This document shows, one piece after another, positions 17,926-26,910 of a stretch of DNA of 64,000 bases (its first letter is position 1; every line of letters starts with the position of its first letter). A program made the translations under genes and the position numbers. A model generated the notes under the pieces. The model was not told where the DNA came from. It was given only the letters and a program-made list of their open reading frames with translations, and ran no database searches. This DNA is from Chitinophaga sp. LS1 (GTDB lineage: Bacteria > Bacteroidota > Bacteroidia > Chitinophagales > Chitinophagaceae), in assembly GCF_034274695.1 (NCBI RefSeq), contig NZ_CP128362.1, positions 1 to 64,000 of the forward strand, in the 5' to 3' direction.

Positions 17926-19740
17926 ATGGCAGACATATCAAAATTTAAAGCGGCTGGATTTGCCAAGAACAACGACATTGAGGAAGCTTCAATAGCGAAA
18001 CTTAGAGATATTCTTGACAAGAAGCATGTCAAAGCAGAATTGCAATCAAACGATAAGTGGCCCAATACAGACGGCTACCTTACACTAACTAATGAAGATG
18101 ATATTCAGATAGGCAAGCTAGAGGTACAGGTCAAGACGCTCCCCGATGAGAAGGTAGACAGGCCGGTATATCAATGTAGCCGGGAGTTGCTCGCTTATGC
18201 CTATGAGAGCAATAGCCTTCCTGTATTATTAATTGTTGTAAACGCGAATACCGAAACGGCATACTGGCTTCATTTAAGTCGGCCTTTTGTAGCCGAGATA
18301 GCAGCAGCAATGGAAGGAAAAACTGTCTCTGTGGCATTTTCAATTAGCAATCGCATAACAAGAAACAATAAGGAATATGTAGCACAATGGCAAGAAATCT
18401 GCAAAGATCATCAACATAAGCTTATTCATTTTGCCGATACAAAAGCCGAACTGGAAGATGTTACCCGAAAACTTGCTGCACTGCGAGACGAACTTGACTA
18501 CGATCAGAACGCTATCGTCCATGAGGCAATCAGGCTTCATACATTCATCACGAAATATAATGAGCTACTGAATGGAGAATTTGAGACAATAAAACAGGTA
18601 CAATTTCCCGGTTATGTACGAGTGGGTGTTGCTTATACGAATTATGAACCAGGCAGCGTGGAATATATATTGTATCCAGTTGCTATAGGCGATGCCGATG
18701 CATTGGTAAAAAGATTACCGAAAGGTGTTGAATTTGAAGGGGAATTCCGGTTACATGGATACTTGAGTAAGAATCCATTCGCGGAAGATCCAGTTAGATT
18801 CGCCGCAACAAGCATCATAGAGTTAGCCATGAGAACGATTAAGAAGCCATTGATCGAGCTGGTTAATGAAACGTTGGCTGAAGAATGCCTTATCAAAATC
18901 ATCGATTACATACATGACCTTGCTGGTTTTCCATTAAAGAAACAGTATAACCTGGATACTATGCTAACGCGTTTGCACATTCTTTTTCCGCTGGTCTATG
19001 AACTGATTTCCGATAAGTCTACTGAAGGATATAACTTCATGTTGAATACTAATGTGATTTCGACTTTAGTGCATGCGGAAAATGTACATTGGCATTTTGC
19101 AAAGGCGGTACGCATGTACCGAAAAGGAAATCTGCCGGCCCGTAATATCGTATTTGACGATATGTGGGGTGTCAACGGGGATTATCTTAAAGCAAGTATT
19201 CGGTTCCTACAAGGCGGGAGCCAGCGTAACATCAGGCGCCCTTACGATGATGTGGATTTTACGGGCAATCCTGCATATAAATTATTTAACCTGGAAGATT
19301 TCACGGCTGATCAGCTCACAAGAATGGTAACTGCAATCTATAAACGTGTACCTGATTTGTTTGATGAATATATCGCAGTTTTTTTCCCTCCACTTAGTGG
19401 AAAAGTAAAATTTTTTGATGAGTTAAGCCTGTTGATCATAAATGTTACAACTGGTGTGCATGCGGGAGTTGAAGTTTTCAATTTTGCATCCGACGCAATG
19501 AAAGAACCCAAGATTGCCTCGTTTACAAATGGAGTAAATAGTCCGGTTACTTGGAGTACACAGGCGGAGGCTTTTGAAAAAGGTATCGTTTTCGAAGGAA
19601 ATGTTTACAAGCTCAAGCATAGCCGACAATCAGCGCTTGTCCGGTTGTGGGAAGGTTTAATTTTAAAAAATATATTACAGGATTACGTTGTTAAGCGACT
19701 GGAAAAGTATTTTGAGAATCTTTTAAAAGAGATGGTTTAA
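17926..19740 (+). CDS. DUF4365 domain protein (PD-(D/E)xK nuclease-like)
   Basis: This protein of about 604 residues has an N-terminal domain with the DUF4365 pattern: KWPNTDGYLTL (Asp near 48) followed by GKLEVQVKTL (Glu and Lys near 67-71), that is D-x(n)-E-x-K of the restriction endonuclease fold. Residues 175-200 form a predicted coiled coil. The C-terminal 400 residues are alpha/beta with no named motif. I chose the ATG at 17926 (MADISKFK); a TTG two codons earlier is in frame. It is a single-gene unit at the right edge of the defence island. DUF4365 proteins occur in many solitary or paired anti-phage settings, so a nuclease effector is plausible. Function is inferred. Confidence 0.65.
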   Translation: MADISKFKAAGFAKNNDIEEASIAKLRDILDKKHVKAELQSNDKWPNTDGYLTLTNEDDIQIGKLEVQVKTLPDEKVDRPVYQCSRELLAYAYESNSLPVLLIVVNANTETAYWLHLSRPFVAEIAAAMEGKTVSVAFSISNRITRNNKEYVAQWQEICKDHQHKLIHFADTKAELEDVTRKLAALRDELDYDQNAIVHEAIRLHTFITKYNELLNGEFETIKQVQFPGYVRVGVAYTNYEPGSVEYILYPVAIGDADALVKRLPKGVEFEGEFRLHGYLSKNPFAEDPVRFAATSIIELAMRTIKKPLIELVNETLAEECLIKIIDYIHDLAGFPLKKQYNLDTMLTRLHILFPLVYELISDKSTEGYNFMLNTNVISTLVHAENVHWHFAKAVRMYRKGNLPARNIVFDDMWGVNGDYLKASIRFLQGGSQRNIRRPYDDVDFTGNPAYKLFNLEDFTADQLTRMVTAIYKRVPDLFDEYIAVFFPPLSGKVKFFDELSLLIINVTTGVHAGVEVFNFASDAMKEPKIASFTNGVNSPVTWSTQAEAFEKGIVFEGNVYKLKHSRQSALVRLWEGLILKNILQDYVVKRLEKYFENLLKEMV

Positions 19741-19801
19741 AGTAACTCGTATCATACTGTGACTCATAATTGTTAATCATTATTATAAAACTGATTCAGG
19801 A

Positions 19802-20059
19802 GTGTCCAATAGAGAAAATATTTTTGAAATGTATAGGAATAATGGGTGCCAGCTTGGCTTTTATGTAACTCGTGATTCATAGAGCAATAACAAAATTGCC
19901 AAGTTTGTCGCTATTGATGGTGTTACCAATGGACAGCCAATTGAGGTCGATCCTCCTTATTTTATTAGAATACACCCATCCGGACATGAAAAGCTGGCAG
20001 TCCATGGCAAGGAGATGCACGTTTGGGGGCTCATTGGTTGCAAGAAGGGTACCAGGTAA
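19802..20059 (+). pseudogene. Decayed gene fragment with internal stop
   Basis: One plus frame reads NRENIFEMYRNNGCQLGFYV, then a TAG at 19880-19882, then continues in the same frame with SNNKIAKFVAIDGVTNGQPI and a Pro/Tyr-rich segment to a TAA at 20057. Protein-like composition on both sides of the stop suggests a single substitution split a gene, perhaps Trp to stop. No ATG-led ORF covers both halves. The family is not identified; the short length suggests only part of the gene remains between the DUF4365 gene and the IS1595 insertion. Confidence 0.4.
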
Positions 20060-20305
20060 CAACAGGTGCCGGTTGTTATAGCTGGACAAGAGCATTTCCA
20101 CAAAACACGGACCCACCAGAATAATGCTGGCGGCAAGTATTCCTGTAAAAAAATGTTGCCTTCATTTAAAATTAAGACGATATTACACTTTGTCTGCTAA
20201 AGGTATTGCGCGACGTGGATGATTTACCACAAAACAAACTATGAGAAGCAAGTTCACATTATTGACCGATTCGCACTGGGAAAGTATTAAAAATATATTA
20301 ATATT
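20060..20305. other. Region left of the IS1595 insertion
   Basis: About 245 bp with no supported gene. It ends with the left copy of the 8-bp duplication TTAATATT (20298-20305). Confidence 0.5.
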
Positions 20306-21278
20306 TAGAATTACCCATTTACGGGTCGTTACGCAAATATACGGCGTAGTGCTATCATAGCTTTATAAAAAAAACTATGTTTAAGGGCGTCACAATTGAA
20401 AGTTTTCAAAGACATTTTCCAGATGAAGAATCGTGTTTACAATACCTTGCAGAGTTGAAGTGGCAGCAAGGGTTTCGTTGTAAGAAGTGTGGTGGAGAAA
20501 TGTGGTGGAAAGGTAAAAGGTGGCTTGATAGACGTTGTCAGGCTTGCAATTATAATGAGTCTCCCACAGCAGGGACATTGTTTCATAAAGTAAAATTCAG
20601 TTTGCTGACAGCTTTTCAGATTTGTTTCCGTTTGAGTGTAAGTAAAAAGGGGATGTCAAGTTGCGAAATAAGCAGGGAATATGGCATCCGTCAAACAAGT
20701 GCCTGGTATTTTAAGCGCAAAGTGCAGGAGGGCATGCAAAGTAGTGAACAGTTTCCATTACAAGGTCGTGTAGAGGTAGATGAATTTGTGATTGGTGGCA
20801 AGGAAGAAGGGAATCAAGGTCGGGCTAAAGGAGATCGAAAAATTATCCTGATAGCAGTTGAAAAAGTATGCCGAAATAGAAAGACTGGCAGAGCGTATGC
20901 CCAATGCATAGAGGATTACAGCTCTACATCGTTTCAGCCATTTATGGAAAAACACATCGATAAAAAATCACGGGTAGTGACAGATGGCTGGGCAGCTTAT
21001 GCTCCTCTAAAGAATATATTTCCACGATTGGAGCAGGTAGAATCCGGTAATGGCAAAAATTTCCCTCATTTACATACTCATATCATGAATTTTAAAGGTT
21101 GGTTAAGAGGCATTCATCATCGTGTTTCTGAGAATCATATGCAGGCATACTTAAATGAATTTCATTTCCGATTTAACAGAAGAAATCATTTGGGCAGTAT
21201 AATGCACAAACTTTTATCCAGGATGGTTGCTGCTGCTCCTTTATTTTTAACTTTACGAGAGCTAAATGGGTAATTCTA
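20306..21278 (+). mobile_element. Complete IS1595-family insertion sequence
   Basis: The 973-bp element has 16-bp perfect terminal inverted repeats, TAGAATTACCCATTTA at 20306-20321 and its complement at 21263-21278. It is flanked by identical 8-bp direct repeats TTAATATT (20298-20305 and 21279-21286), the duplication length known for IS1595. One intact transposase fills it. Intact ends and gene indicate a recent insertion. Confidence 0.92.
20377..21273 (+). CDS. IS1595-family transposase
   Basis: This 298-residue transposase begins with a zinc ribbon: CKKC near 35-38 and RRCQAC near 52-57. A helix-turn-helix-like region (MSSCEISREYGIRQTSAWYF) precedes the ISXO2-like DDE domain, with VEVDEFVIGGKEEGNQG (first Asp near 132), RVVTDGWAAY (second Asp near 200) and a C-terminal HLHTHIMNFKGWLRGIHH and AYLNEFHFRFNRR block typical of IS1595. 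The stop lies inside the right inverted repeat. The frame is complete, so the element should be active. Not related to neighbouring defence genes beyond having inserted beside them. Confidence 0.92.
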   Translation: MFKGVTIESFQRHFPDEESCLQYLAELKWQQGFRCKKCGGEMWWKGKRWLDRRCQACNYNESPTAGTLFHKVKFSLLTAFQICFRLSVSKKGMSSCEISREYGIRQTSAWYFKRKVQEGMQSSEQFPLQGRVEVDEFVIGGKEEGNQGRAKGDRKIILIAVEKVCRNRKTGRAYAQCIEDYSSTSFQPFMEKHIDKKSRVVTDGWAAYAPLKNIFPRLEQVESGNGKNFPHLHTHIMNFKGWLRGIHHRVSENHMQAYLNEFHFRFNRRNHLGSIMHKLLSRMVAAAPLFLTLRELNG

Positions 21279-21410
21279 TTAATATTAACGGACAAAAGAA
21301 AGCGTAAATATTGCCTTCGGACTATCTTCAATGCTATATTTTGGATTTGCAGAACCGGCAGTCAGTGGCCCTACAGCCCGCTAAGAAACATGCCGTTTCG
21401 GAAAAGATTA

Positions 21411-21446
21411 AACGCCTTCAGGTTATATGCCTGAAGGCGTTTTTTG
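21411..21446. terminator. Strong bidirectional-type terminator hairpin
   Basis: AACGCCTTCAGG (21411-21422) pairs perfectly with CCTGAAGGCGTT (21430-21441) around a 7-nt loop and is followed by a T-run. Confidence 0.85.
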
Positions 21447-21554
21447 TTTGGGAAAGTTTGAGATTGAATTTGTCGGTCATGACTTATAAGATTTTGACTG
21501 TAACAGGTCCGGGGGGCGAATACCTCTTTCTCCTCAAATTTTTCTAAAAAAGTG

Positions 21555-21590
21555 AAAGCCTTCAGATAAGTATCCAAAGGCTTTTTGTTT
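21555..21590. terminator. Terminator-like hairpin
   Basis: AAAGCCTT (21555-21562) pairs with AAGGCTTT (21577-21584), followed by TTGTTTT. Confidence 0.6.
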
Positions 21591-21858
21591 TGAGAGTTTT
21601 TGAAACCGGATTCACCATTCATGGCTTGGAAGATTTTTAAAATAATTGGATCGAAGGGTGAAGTGCTAATTCAGCGTAAGTATAAAGACTTCAAATCTTG
21701 CCATTCGAGCCTTTGGGGTTTTAGGAAATTATGATTGATGTGTAATCACAGTTCGAATGATATCTACCTTATCTGATTCTGGTAGGAGAACTCATCGTTG
21801 TATTTTCCAACACGTTTAACTTTCAGCAGAGTAAAAGAAATAATAAATATTTTGTATG

Positions 21859-24414
21859 CTATGTAATTAATGTATCCAATGTGTCCTCTTCAAAAACTCT
21901 ATTATCTTCAGAAGTGTCCATATCTTCTTCTTCATGAAAGATGCTTTCAGTACTAATAAATTCCTGATATTTTATTTCCGTTTCTTCATCCCATCTCATT
22001 AATCTTTCTGGAATTAATTTTTTTAATATATTGATATATAGTAGAGGAACTTCAGGAAAGATTACTATAATCAATAGGCTAACTGTTCTGGTAAAAATCG
22101 TATAAATAAACTCTTCATGTTCACCTTTTGTATCAATTTTAGTTCGGGTAGACCAAACTACACAATGTTTTTCCAGGCCTTTTGTTCGAAGTATGATTTC
22201 AATTTCTGCGGGAGTATTTAATTGGTTTAGTTCTCTAGCTAACTCAATATCACGCTCAAAAATAGTTACTTTATGCTTATCTAATAATAGCGATTTTTTA
22301 AATGCATTGTACACTTCGGTAATTTTCATTGCTGCGTTAGATGAATCTTTAGCATAAATCAATATAGGTCTTGAACCTGGAGGCGCACCTTTATAAGGAC
22401 TGATAATATTAGATTGAAACCCCTCCCGATTACCAAACTTTGTATTGATAATTTGTGATAGTGGCTTTATACATTCACTAACTCGAAAGGGTAACCGGAA
22501 AGATCCTTCAAGAAGCTTTTTACTAAAATTTCCCATTCTCTGATCATCTGCTCTTGGAACATGTAACGCTGCTCCAAGATTGATTGATTGAGCTATATCT
22601 CCCGCAAGAGTTAAATTATTGGGTGTTTGAAGTAACTGGTAAAATATCTCATAATCCGCCCGTGTGCAATCCTGAAACTCATCAACCAATAAATGAGTGA
22701 ATTTTTGATTGAAACCTTCTTTCCTTAATTTTTTAACGAACTTATGTCTCCTAATGACAAATGATTCCATATTTTGCTTCTTCAAACTTTCAAGATATGT
22801 TCGAACAATTCCCCAAATAATAGTCCTTCTTTTTGAATTGAATTTTAATTGAGGGTTATTACCTCTCCCTTTACGCTCAAGCTCTTGATAATCTTTTTCT
22901 TTATTGCATTCATATCCATATATAATACGATGATATTCATCCAATAAAAAATCAGGATCTAATATTTTTTCAATTCCTTTTGTATTGATGTTGTGTGTCT
23001 TAATGTATATGTCTATTGCTTTTTGCATCAGATCAAAATGAAATAATTCTATATCCGTCCCATTAGGAGCTACACGCAGTGCCTGTAAATGGCCTATTTG
23101 TGTTGGTAATACATCAAAATGGAGTATATAAATATTAAATTGACTAGAATTCTTAAATTGAATGTAACTATAATTTAGCCGGTTACCGTAAAAGTCATTT
23201 TTATAATGACGAGTAAACTTCCCCTTATCTAATAACTGTTCAACCCAATCTCCTAATGAATTTACAAGTTCTTTGTTAAAAGTAGTTAGTAAGATTTTGA
23301 TATTAGAATTATACTCATTACCAATTTTTGTTGATTCAAGAATGTTCTTCACTTTTTGAGTTAACACTACGCTTTTCCCGCACCCCGCTGGTCCGATAAT
23401 AAGAGTAGGTCGTCCATAAACTGTAGCAGCATCTAATTGTTGCGGAGACATCCTGATCAGGCTCCTATCTTTTTCTGGCTGCGCGAATATCTTCAAACTA
23501 TTAAAATCCAGATTTAATACTGGAGTTTTATTTACTAATACGGTACCATAAAGGCTGTCAATATTCCAAGAGGGAATTCCTTTCATGTTAAGATTATGCT
23601 TTTGGGAAATAGAATCTCTAAAAGAATATAATTGTTGAAGTGATCCAGAAAACACAGGTTGTGTAATGGTTTTCAAATAACTATTAAAATTCAGTTTCCG
23701 GAGTTCGGAAGCAACAGCATCGCAATGTTTTCGTTTATGATACGAGGATAAAAGAATAACTTTATTAGGCTTATAATTTTCAATTATTAGCTTGAATTCA
23801 CTTACGATTTCATTAGCATTATCTGAATGATCGAAAAGGTAGCTAGCACATATCCAAATATTAGTGTAGTTTCCACTATCTATATTTGTCCAGGAATTTA
23901 GCTGATAGTCACAATTCTTAGATATATCTTGGGCAGCTGGATATTCTTGGACAAAATATTTCCAGAGAAAATGGTAATTATAGCTGATCATAAAGGCACT
24001 AGTATCTACATTTATTACCCTAATTTTAGGACATTGTAGTCTTAGCTCCTTTAGTCCTTGTATAATTAATCCAACAGCCCATTGGACAGCTCCAGTACCC
24101 GCACCAAGATCAAATATTTCAATGCTTCCTTCCTTTAGTGACGCATAAATGAGGTCAGTAAAATATTCAAGAAAAGTATTGATTCTTTTAGGGTGATACC
24201 ACAAGGAATAAGAAAAGCCAATAGTAGGGCGATCATAGCATAAATCTTTTCCGTCATTTAACAACCATAGTTCCTGACAACTTTGTTTAGTACAATAGGA
24301 AAAATTTCTTTGCGAGACGTTTAACCCATAATATTCCTCTGCACTTTTGCAAAGGATTTTTTCAAGCTTTGGTTGCTGGTTCCTTAACCAGGAAATTAAC
24401 ATATCTTTACTCAT
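21859..24414 (-). CDS. Methyltransferase-SF1 helicase fusion protein
   Basis: This 851-residue protein has two domains rarely joined. Residues 70-260 are a Rossmann methyltransferase: motif I IFDLGAGTGA (100-109), motif II VINVDTS (133-139) and a WICASYLFDH strand. The lead-in LWYHPKRIN slightly recalls Rsm22-type RNA methyltransferases. Residues 320-790 are a UvrD-like SF1 helicase: Walker A GPAGCGKS (341-348), motif II HLLVDEFQD (574-582), motif III LAGDIAQSI (603-611), LEGSFRLPFR, and motif V ILRTKGLEKHCVVW (741-754). Motif VI is atypical (FIYTIFTRTVSL instead of YVALTRA). The C-terminus is acidic. It starts 2 nt after the radical SAM gene, so the two are surely co-translated. I know no described system with this pair; DNA or RNA modification linked to a helicase is the natural inference. 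Confidence 0.75.
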   Translation of the reverse strand: MSKDMLISWLRNQQPKLEKILCKSAEEYYGLNVSQRNFSYCTKQSCQELWLLNDGKDLCYDRPTIGFSYSLWYHPKRINTFLEYFTDLIYASLKEGSIEIFDLGAGTGAVQWAVGLIIQGLKELRLQCPKIRVINVDTSAFMISYNYHFLWKYFVQEYPAAQDISKNCDYQLNSWTNIDSGNYTNIWICASYLFDHSDNANEIVSEFKLIIENYKPNKVILLSSYHKRKHCDAVASELRKLNFNSYLKTITQPVFSGSLQQLYSFRDSISQKHNLNMKGIPSWNIDSLYGTVLVNKTPVLNLDFNSLKIFAQPEKDRSLIRMSPQQLDAATVYGRPTLIIGPAGCGKSVVLTQKVKNILESTKIGNEYNSNIKILLTTFNKELVNSLGDWVEQLLDKGKFTRHYKNDFYGNRLNYSYIQFKNSSQFNIYILHFDVLPTQIGHLQALRVAPNGTDIELFHFDLMQKAIDIYIKTHNINTKGIEKILDPDFLLDEYHRIIYGYECNKEKDYQELERKGRGNNPQLKFNSKRRTIIWGIVRTYLESLKKQNMESFVIRRHKFVKKLRKEGFNQKFTHLLVDEFQDCTRADYEIFYQLLQTPNNLTLAGDIAQSINLGAALHVPRADDQRMGNFSKKLLEGSFRLPFRVSECIKPLSQIINTKFGNREGFQSNIISPYKGAPPGSRPILIYAKDSSNAAMKITEVYNAFKKSLLLDKHKVTIFERDIELARELNQLNTPAEIEIILRTKGLEKHCVVWSTRTKIDTKGEHEEFIYTIFTRTVSLLIIVIFPEVPLLYINILKKLIPERLMRWDEETEIKYQEFISTESIFHEEEDMDTSEDNRVFEEDTLDTLIT

Positions 24415-24416
24415 AT

Positions 24417-25265
24417 TTAAATAGGCTTGAATCCTTCCTTGCCAATACCTAGATTAGGGATATGATTTAGTAAAATCTCCTCAGTCATTTTATATTTTTC
24501 ATCTGTCCAATCCAATTCTTTAATTAAATTCATAGCAGCACTTCTTGTTCCTGCAATAAATTTCCCCTTTTCAGTATGGAAAGGTTGTATAATAAAATTT
24601 GTCAAGCCAGTATTTTTAAGTTTTATAGCAAAACTCTCAGGATCTAATACAGGCAATAGAGGAGTCATGGTAATGCAACTTTTTATACCTGCATCATTAA
24701 TTTCTTTTATAGCTTTTATTCTGCTATCATTGGAAGGACAAAGCGGTTCAAATATTTTTCTAACCTTTTCGCTGTCCGTGGTAATTGTCATATTGACTTG
24801 GATATTTTGGAAACGACTTAATAAATCAATGTCTCTTAAAACAATAGGACTTCTAGTCTGAATTACAAGTCGCGGTTGATGATACTCTAAAAGTTCTTTA
24901 AGAATGCTTCTTGTAATTTCCATTTCCTTTTCAATTGGTTGGTAGGGATCAGTAACACTACTCATATAAATGATTTTATTACGCAGCCCCTTGTTACGAT
25001 ATTTCTTAATTAAGGAAAGCGCGTTTTCCTTAACCTGCAACCATAAACCCCAATTATTTCTTTGTTCTTCAGAACGAGAAAAAAAAGCAGCATAACAATA
25101 AGTACAACCAAATGAGCAGCCAGAATAGGGATTTAGTGTAAAATCATAAGAACTCATAAATCCTGATGCAGGTGTTAATATTGAAGACGCTTTTTTGTAT
25201 TCTATCAAGCAATTACCGATGCTTGTTTTTCTGTTTTGGTCTTCTGACTCTGAAAAAAGGTCCAT
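24417..25265 (-). CDS. SPL-family (spore photoproduct lyase-like) radical SAM protein
   Basis: This 282-residue protein has the radical SAM cluster motif CSFGCTYC with Cys at 50, 54 and 57, preceded by LNPYSGC as in the SPL/Rv2578c group. Further matches are MSSVTDPYQPIE (about 100-111), VIQTRSPIVLRDIDLL, NMTITTD and GIKSCITMTPLLP. The family uses a 4Fe-4S cluster and SAM; the founding member reverses a thymine dimer, and most relatives are uncharacterised. It is the first gene of a two-gene minus-strand operon with the methyltransferase-helicase fusion 2 nt downstream. The shared interest in SAM and nucleic acid suggests a joint modification or repair task. The family call is firm, the function unknown. 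Confidence 0.85.
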   Translation of the reverse strand: MDLFSESEDQNRKTSIGNCLIEYKKASSILTPASGFMSSYDFTLNPYSGCSFGCTYCYAAFFSRSEEQRNNWGLWLQVKENALSLIKKYRNKGLRNKIIYMSSVTDPYQPIEKEMEITRSILKELLEYHQPRLVIQTRSPIVLRDIDLLSRFQNIQVNMTITTDSEKVRKIFEPLCPSNDSRIKAIKEINDAGIKSCITMTPLLPVLDPESFAIKLKNTGLTNFIIQPFHTEKGKFIAGTRSAAMNLIKELDWTDEKYKMTEEILLNHIPNLGIGKEGFKPI

Positions 25266-25434
25266 GAATTTGTTGATGAGGTCCTTTGGGGATTAAAATT
25301 TCATTAGATTCGACACAATGTAATATAATTCAATTTATTGAATATATAAACATATAAATGATAAAAATGGAAAGTATTCCAATTCAATTCTGGATGGGTT
25401 TGTACGCTGCCGTATCTATACTCCAACCTTACGT

Positions 25435-25599
25435 ATGGGCGAGTTACACTCCATACAGGATCTGTACGAAAAGCTATGGCAACAAAACGTACTTGCCGAC
25501 AAAACACCTGCAGAAGGAGGCAATACCTGTTACAAACTCGCGCAATTGATGTACGAGGAACAAGTGCTGTCTATAAGCTATTTCCAGAATCATCCGTTG
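25435..25599 (+). pseudogene. Gene fragment interrupted by the MITE-bounded element
   Basis: A plus frame (MGELHSIQDLYEKLWQQNVL, ending LSISYFQNHPL) is cut exactly at the left 8-bp duplication ATCCGTTG of the inserted element. Beyond the right copy of that duplication (26867-26874) the same frame resumes: HPL then TKNNATIIRPT and a TAA at 26908-26910. Removing the insert and one duplication copy restores a continuous C-terminus, strong evidence that the gene was split by transposition. The frame is open upstream to 25342 without an ATG, so the N-terminus may also be lost. I do not recognise the protein family. Confidence 0.5.
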
Positions 25600-25701
25600 G
25601 GTAGTGTCCCATTTTTGATTTTAAGCCGGCCGCAGGCCATTCTCCCGCCGTCGCCGCGCGGGTTTGCTTCTTTTTTAAGAGAACCCAAATGGGACACTGC
25701 C
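25600..25701. repeat. MITE-like unit, left copy
   Basis: A 102-bp unit with its own inverted ends: GGTAGTGTCCCATTT (25600-25614) and AAATGGGACACTGCC (25687-25701). The GC-rich interior contains GCCGGCCGCAGGCCATTCT. It shares its terminal sequences with the right copy in inverted orientation. Confidence 0.75.
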
Positions 25702-25768
25702 AGAAGGTCATGATCAGGGCTATTATTGTAATTTTACTTATATTACAGTAATAAACCCTACATATAAG

Positions 25769-26590
25769 ATGCTCAATGCGAATCTGTTCATCAAATCCCT
25801 TTTTAAGGGCAAGATCAGGATCATTACCTATTTAACTATCCTCACCTTCGTTATTGGTATTGTATTCTCCTTTTCAGAGACCACACTCACAACATATGCA
25901 AAGTATCTGTATGACTTTGGGATCGCTTGTCTCACCACCATACTTGTCACCGCTTTTGAAGCCATCAAAGGCGGTGATGCGCCGCTCCTCATCAATCTCT
26001 TTGCTATCCAACCGGATAAAAAGATCGGCATCGTCATCCCTTCCTTCGCCAAAGGCGTTGTCATCCCAAATGAAAGTAAACCTGATACCAGGATCTCTTT
26101 AGCCGAAATCCCTTCACTATCCAGAACAGATAGCCTTGCCGCCTTTCAGCTACAGGCACTTTTGATCAATCATAATTTCGATTCTCCCGAGATCCTTACC
26201 GATGAAGAAGCCGTCAGGATATACGAAGATGATAAAGCACTGGAACAATATGGAGCCTTCATTTCAATTGGCCTGAGCTCAAACAAATTCTCAAGCAGGG
26301 TAGCTACTACACCTGTCATTGCCAATATGATAAAATTGGATGTCAACTAAGATATTACCCCCAGCCAAAAATCTATCCAGATAAAAGGAAATGATGGTCA
26401 GATGCACTCCCATCGCCCAGACAATAATAAGTTGAGCGATATTGCATGCTTCATAAAAGCAAAGGTGAATCATTCTACAAAACCAACATTCAGTATCATC
26501 GTATGCGGTGGCCTCAATGCCACTGGTACCAGCAAACTGGCTGCTTATGTAAGCAGGAACTGGAAGAAACTACGAAAGATCACGATATAA
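25769..26590 (+). pseudogene. Membrane-anchored nucleotide-sensor-like protein, split by a stop codon
   Basis: The frame starts at ATG 25769 and reaches a TAA at 26348-26350 after 193 residues, then continues in the same frame for 79 more codons to 26588. Residues 18-65 contain two hydrophobic segments (IITYLTILTFVIGIVFSF and YDFGIACLTTILVTAF). The cytosolic part has KKIGIVIPSF, then YGAFISIGLSSNK, and beyond the stop FSIIVCGGLNATGTSKLAAY. The last piece matches the end of a Rossmann-like domain seen in conflict-system proteins, of the form hhhhaGlnxxGTxxaAxYh. The domain cannot be complete without the region after the stop, so the gene is probably broken by one substitution. It is the only cargo of the MITE-bounded element. 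Confidence 0.5.
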
Positions 26591-26735
26591 GAAATCCCTA
26601 TAAAGAAGTTAGATAATTGCGCACTCCTTTTCAAAATATATGGAAAACAAGATGTAAGATTAGACCCTGATGCGACATTGGAAGATCATCCATACGTCGT
26701 ACTATGATCACTTTCCAAATGACCGTTCCTGCCCA

Positions 26736-26866
26736 GGTAGTGTCCCATTTGGGTTTTCTTAAAAAAGAAGCAAACCCGCCTCCGCGTGCCAATGCCGTAG
26801 GCATTGGCACGCGGAGGCGCTTGAAGAATGGCCTGCAGCCGGCTTAAATCAAAATGGAACACTACC
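26736..26866. repeat. MITE-like unit, right copy (inverted)
   Basis: A 131-bp unit starting GGTAGTGTCCCATTTGGG and ending AAATGGAACACTACC, the reverse orientation of the left copy. Its centre holds a perfect 18-bp inverted repeat (CCTCCGCGTGCCAATGCC, spacer GTA, complement) at about 26779-26817, absent from the left copy. Confidence 0.75.
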
Positions 26867-26910
26867 ATCCGTTGACAAAAAATAACGCAACGATCATCCG
26901 TCCTACTTAA

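Larger units (their letters stand above)
21287..21858. other. Intergenic region with two terminators
   Basis: About 570 bp without a gene. It carries the 16-bp motif CCCTACAGCCCGCTAA at 21369-21384, identical to 27355-27370, followed by a strong terminator, and a second terminator at 21555-21590. The rest shows no feature I can name. Confidence 0.5.
25600..26866. mobile_element. Composite element bounded by two inverted MITE copies
   Basis: The ends read GGTAGTGTCCCATTTTTGAT at 25600 and, inverted, GGTAGTGTTCCATTTTGAT at 26866. Direct repeats of ATCCGTTG flank it at 25592-25599 and 26867-26874. The 8-bp duplication resembles IS1595-type transposition, but no transposase is inside. The two end units are themselves palindromic, MITE-like sequences in opposite orientation, and they enclose about 1 kb of cargo with one gene. 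It therefore behaves like a composite transposon built from MITEs, presumably mobilised in trans. Confidence 0.7.

Noticed and set aside
25304..25549. Overlapping short ORFs on both strands before the MITE
   Set aside because: Only the frame leading into the duplication site is supported by the rescue of its C-terminus; the others are shadows.
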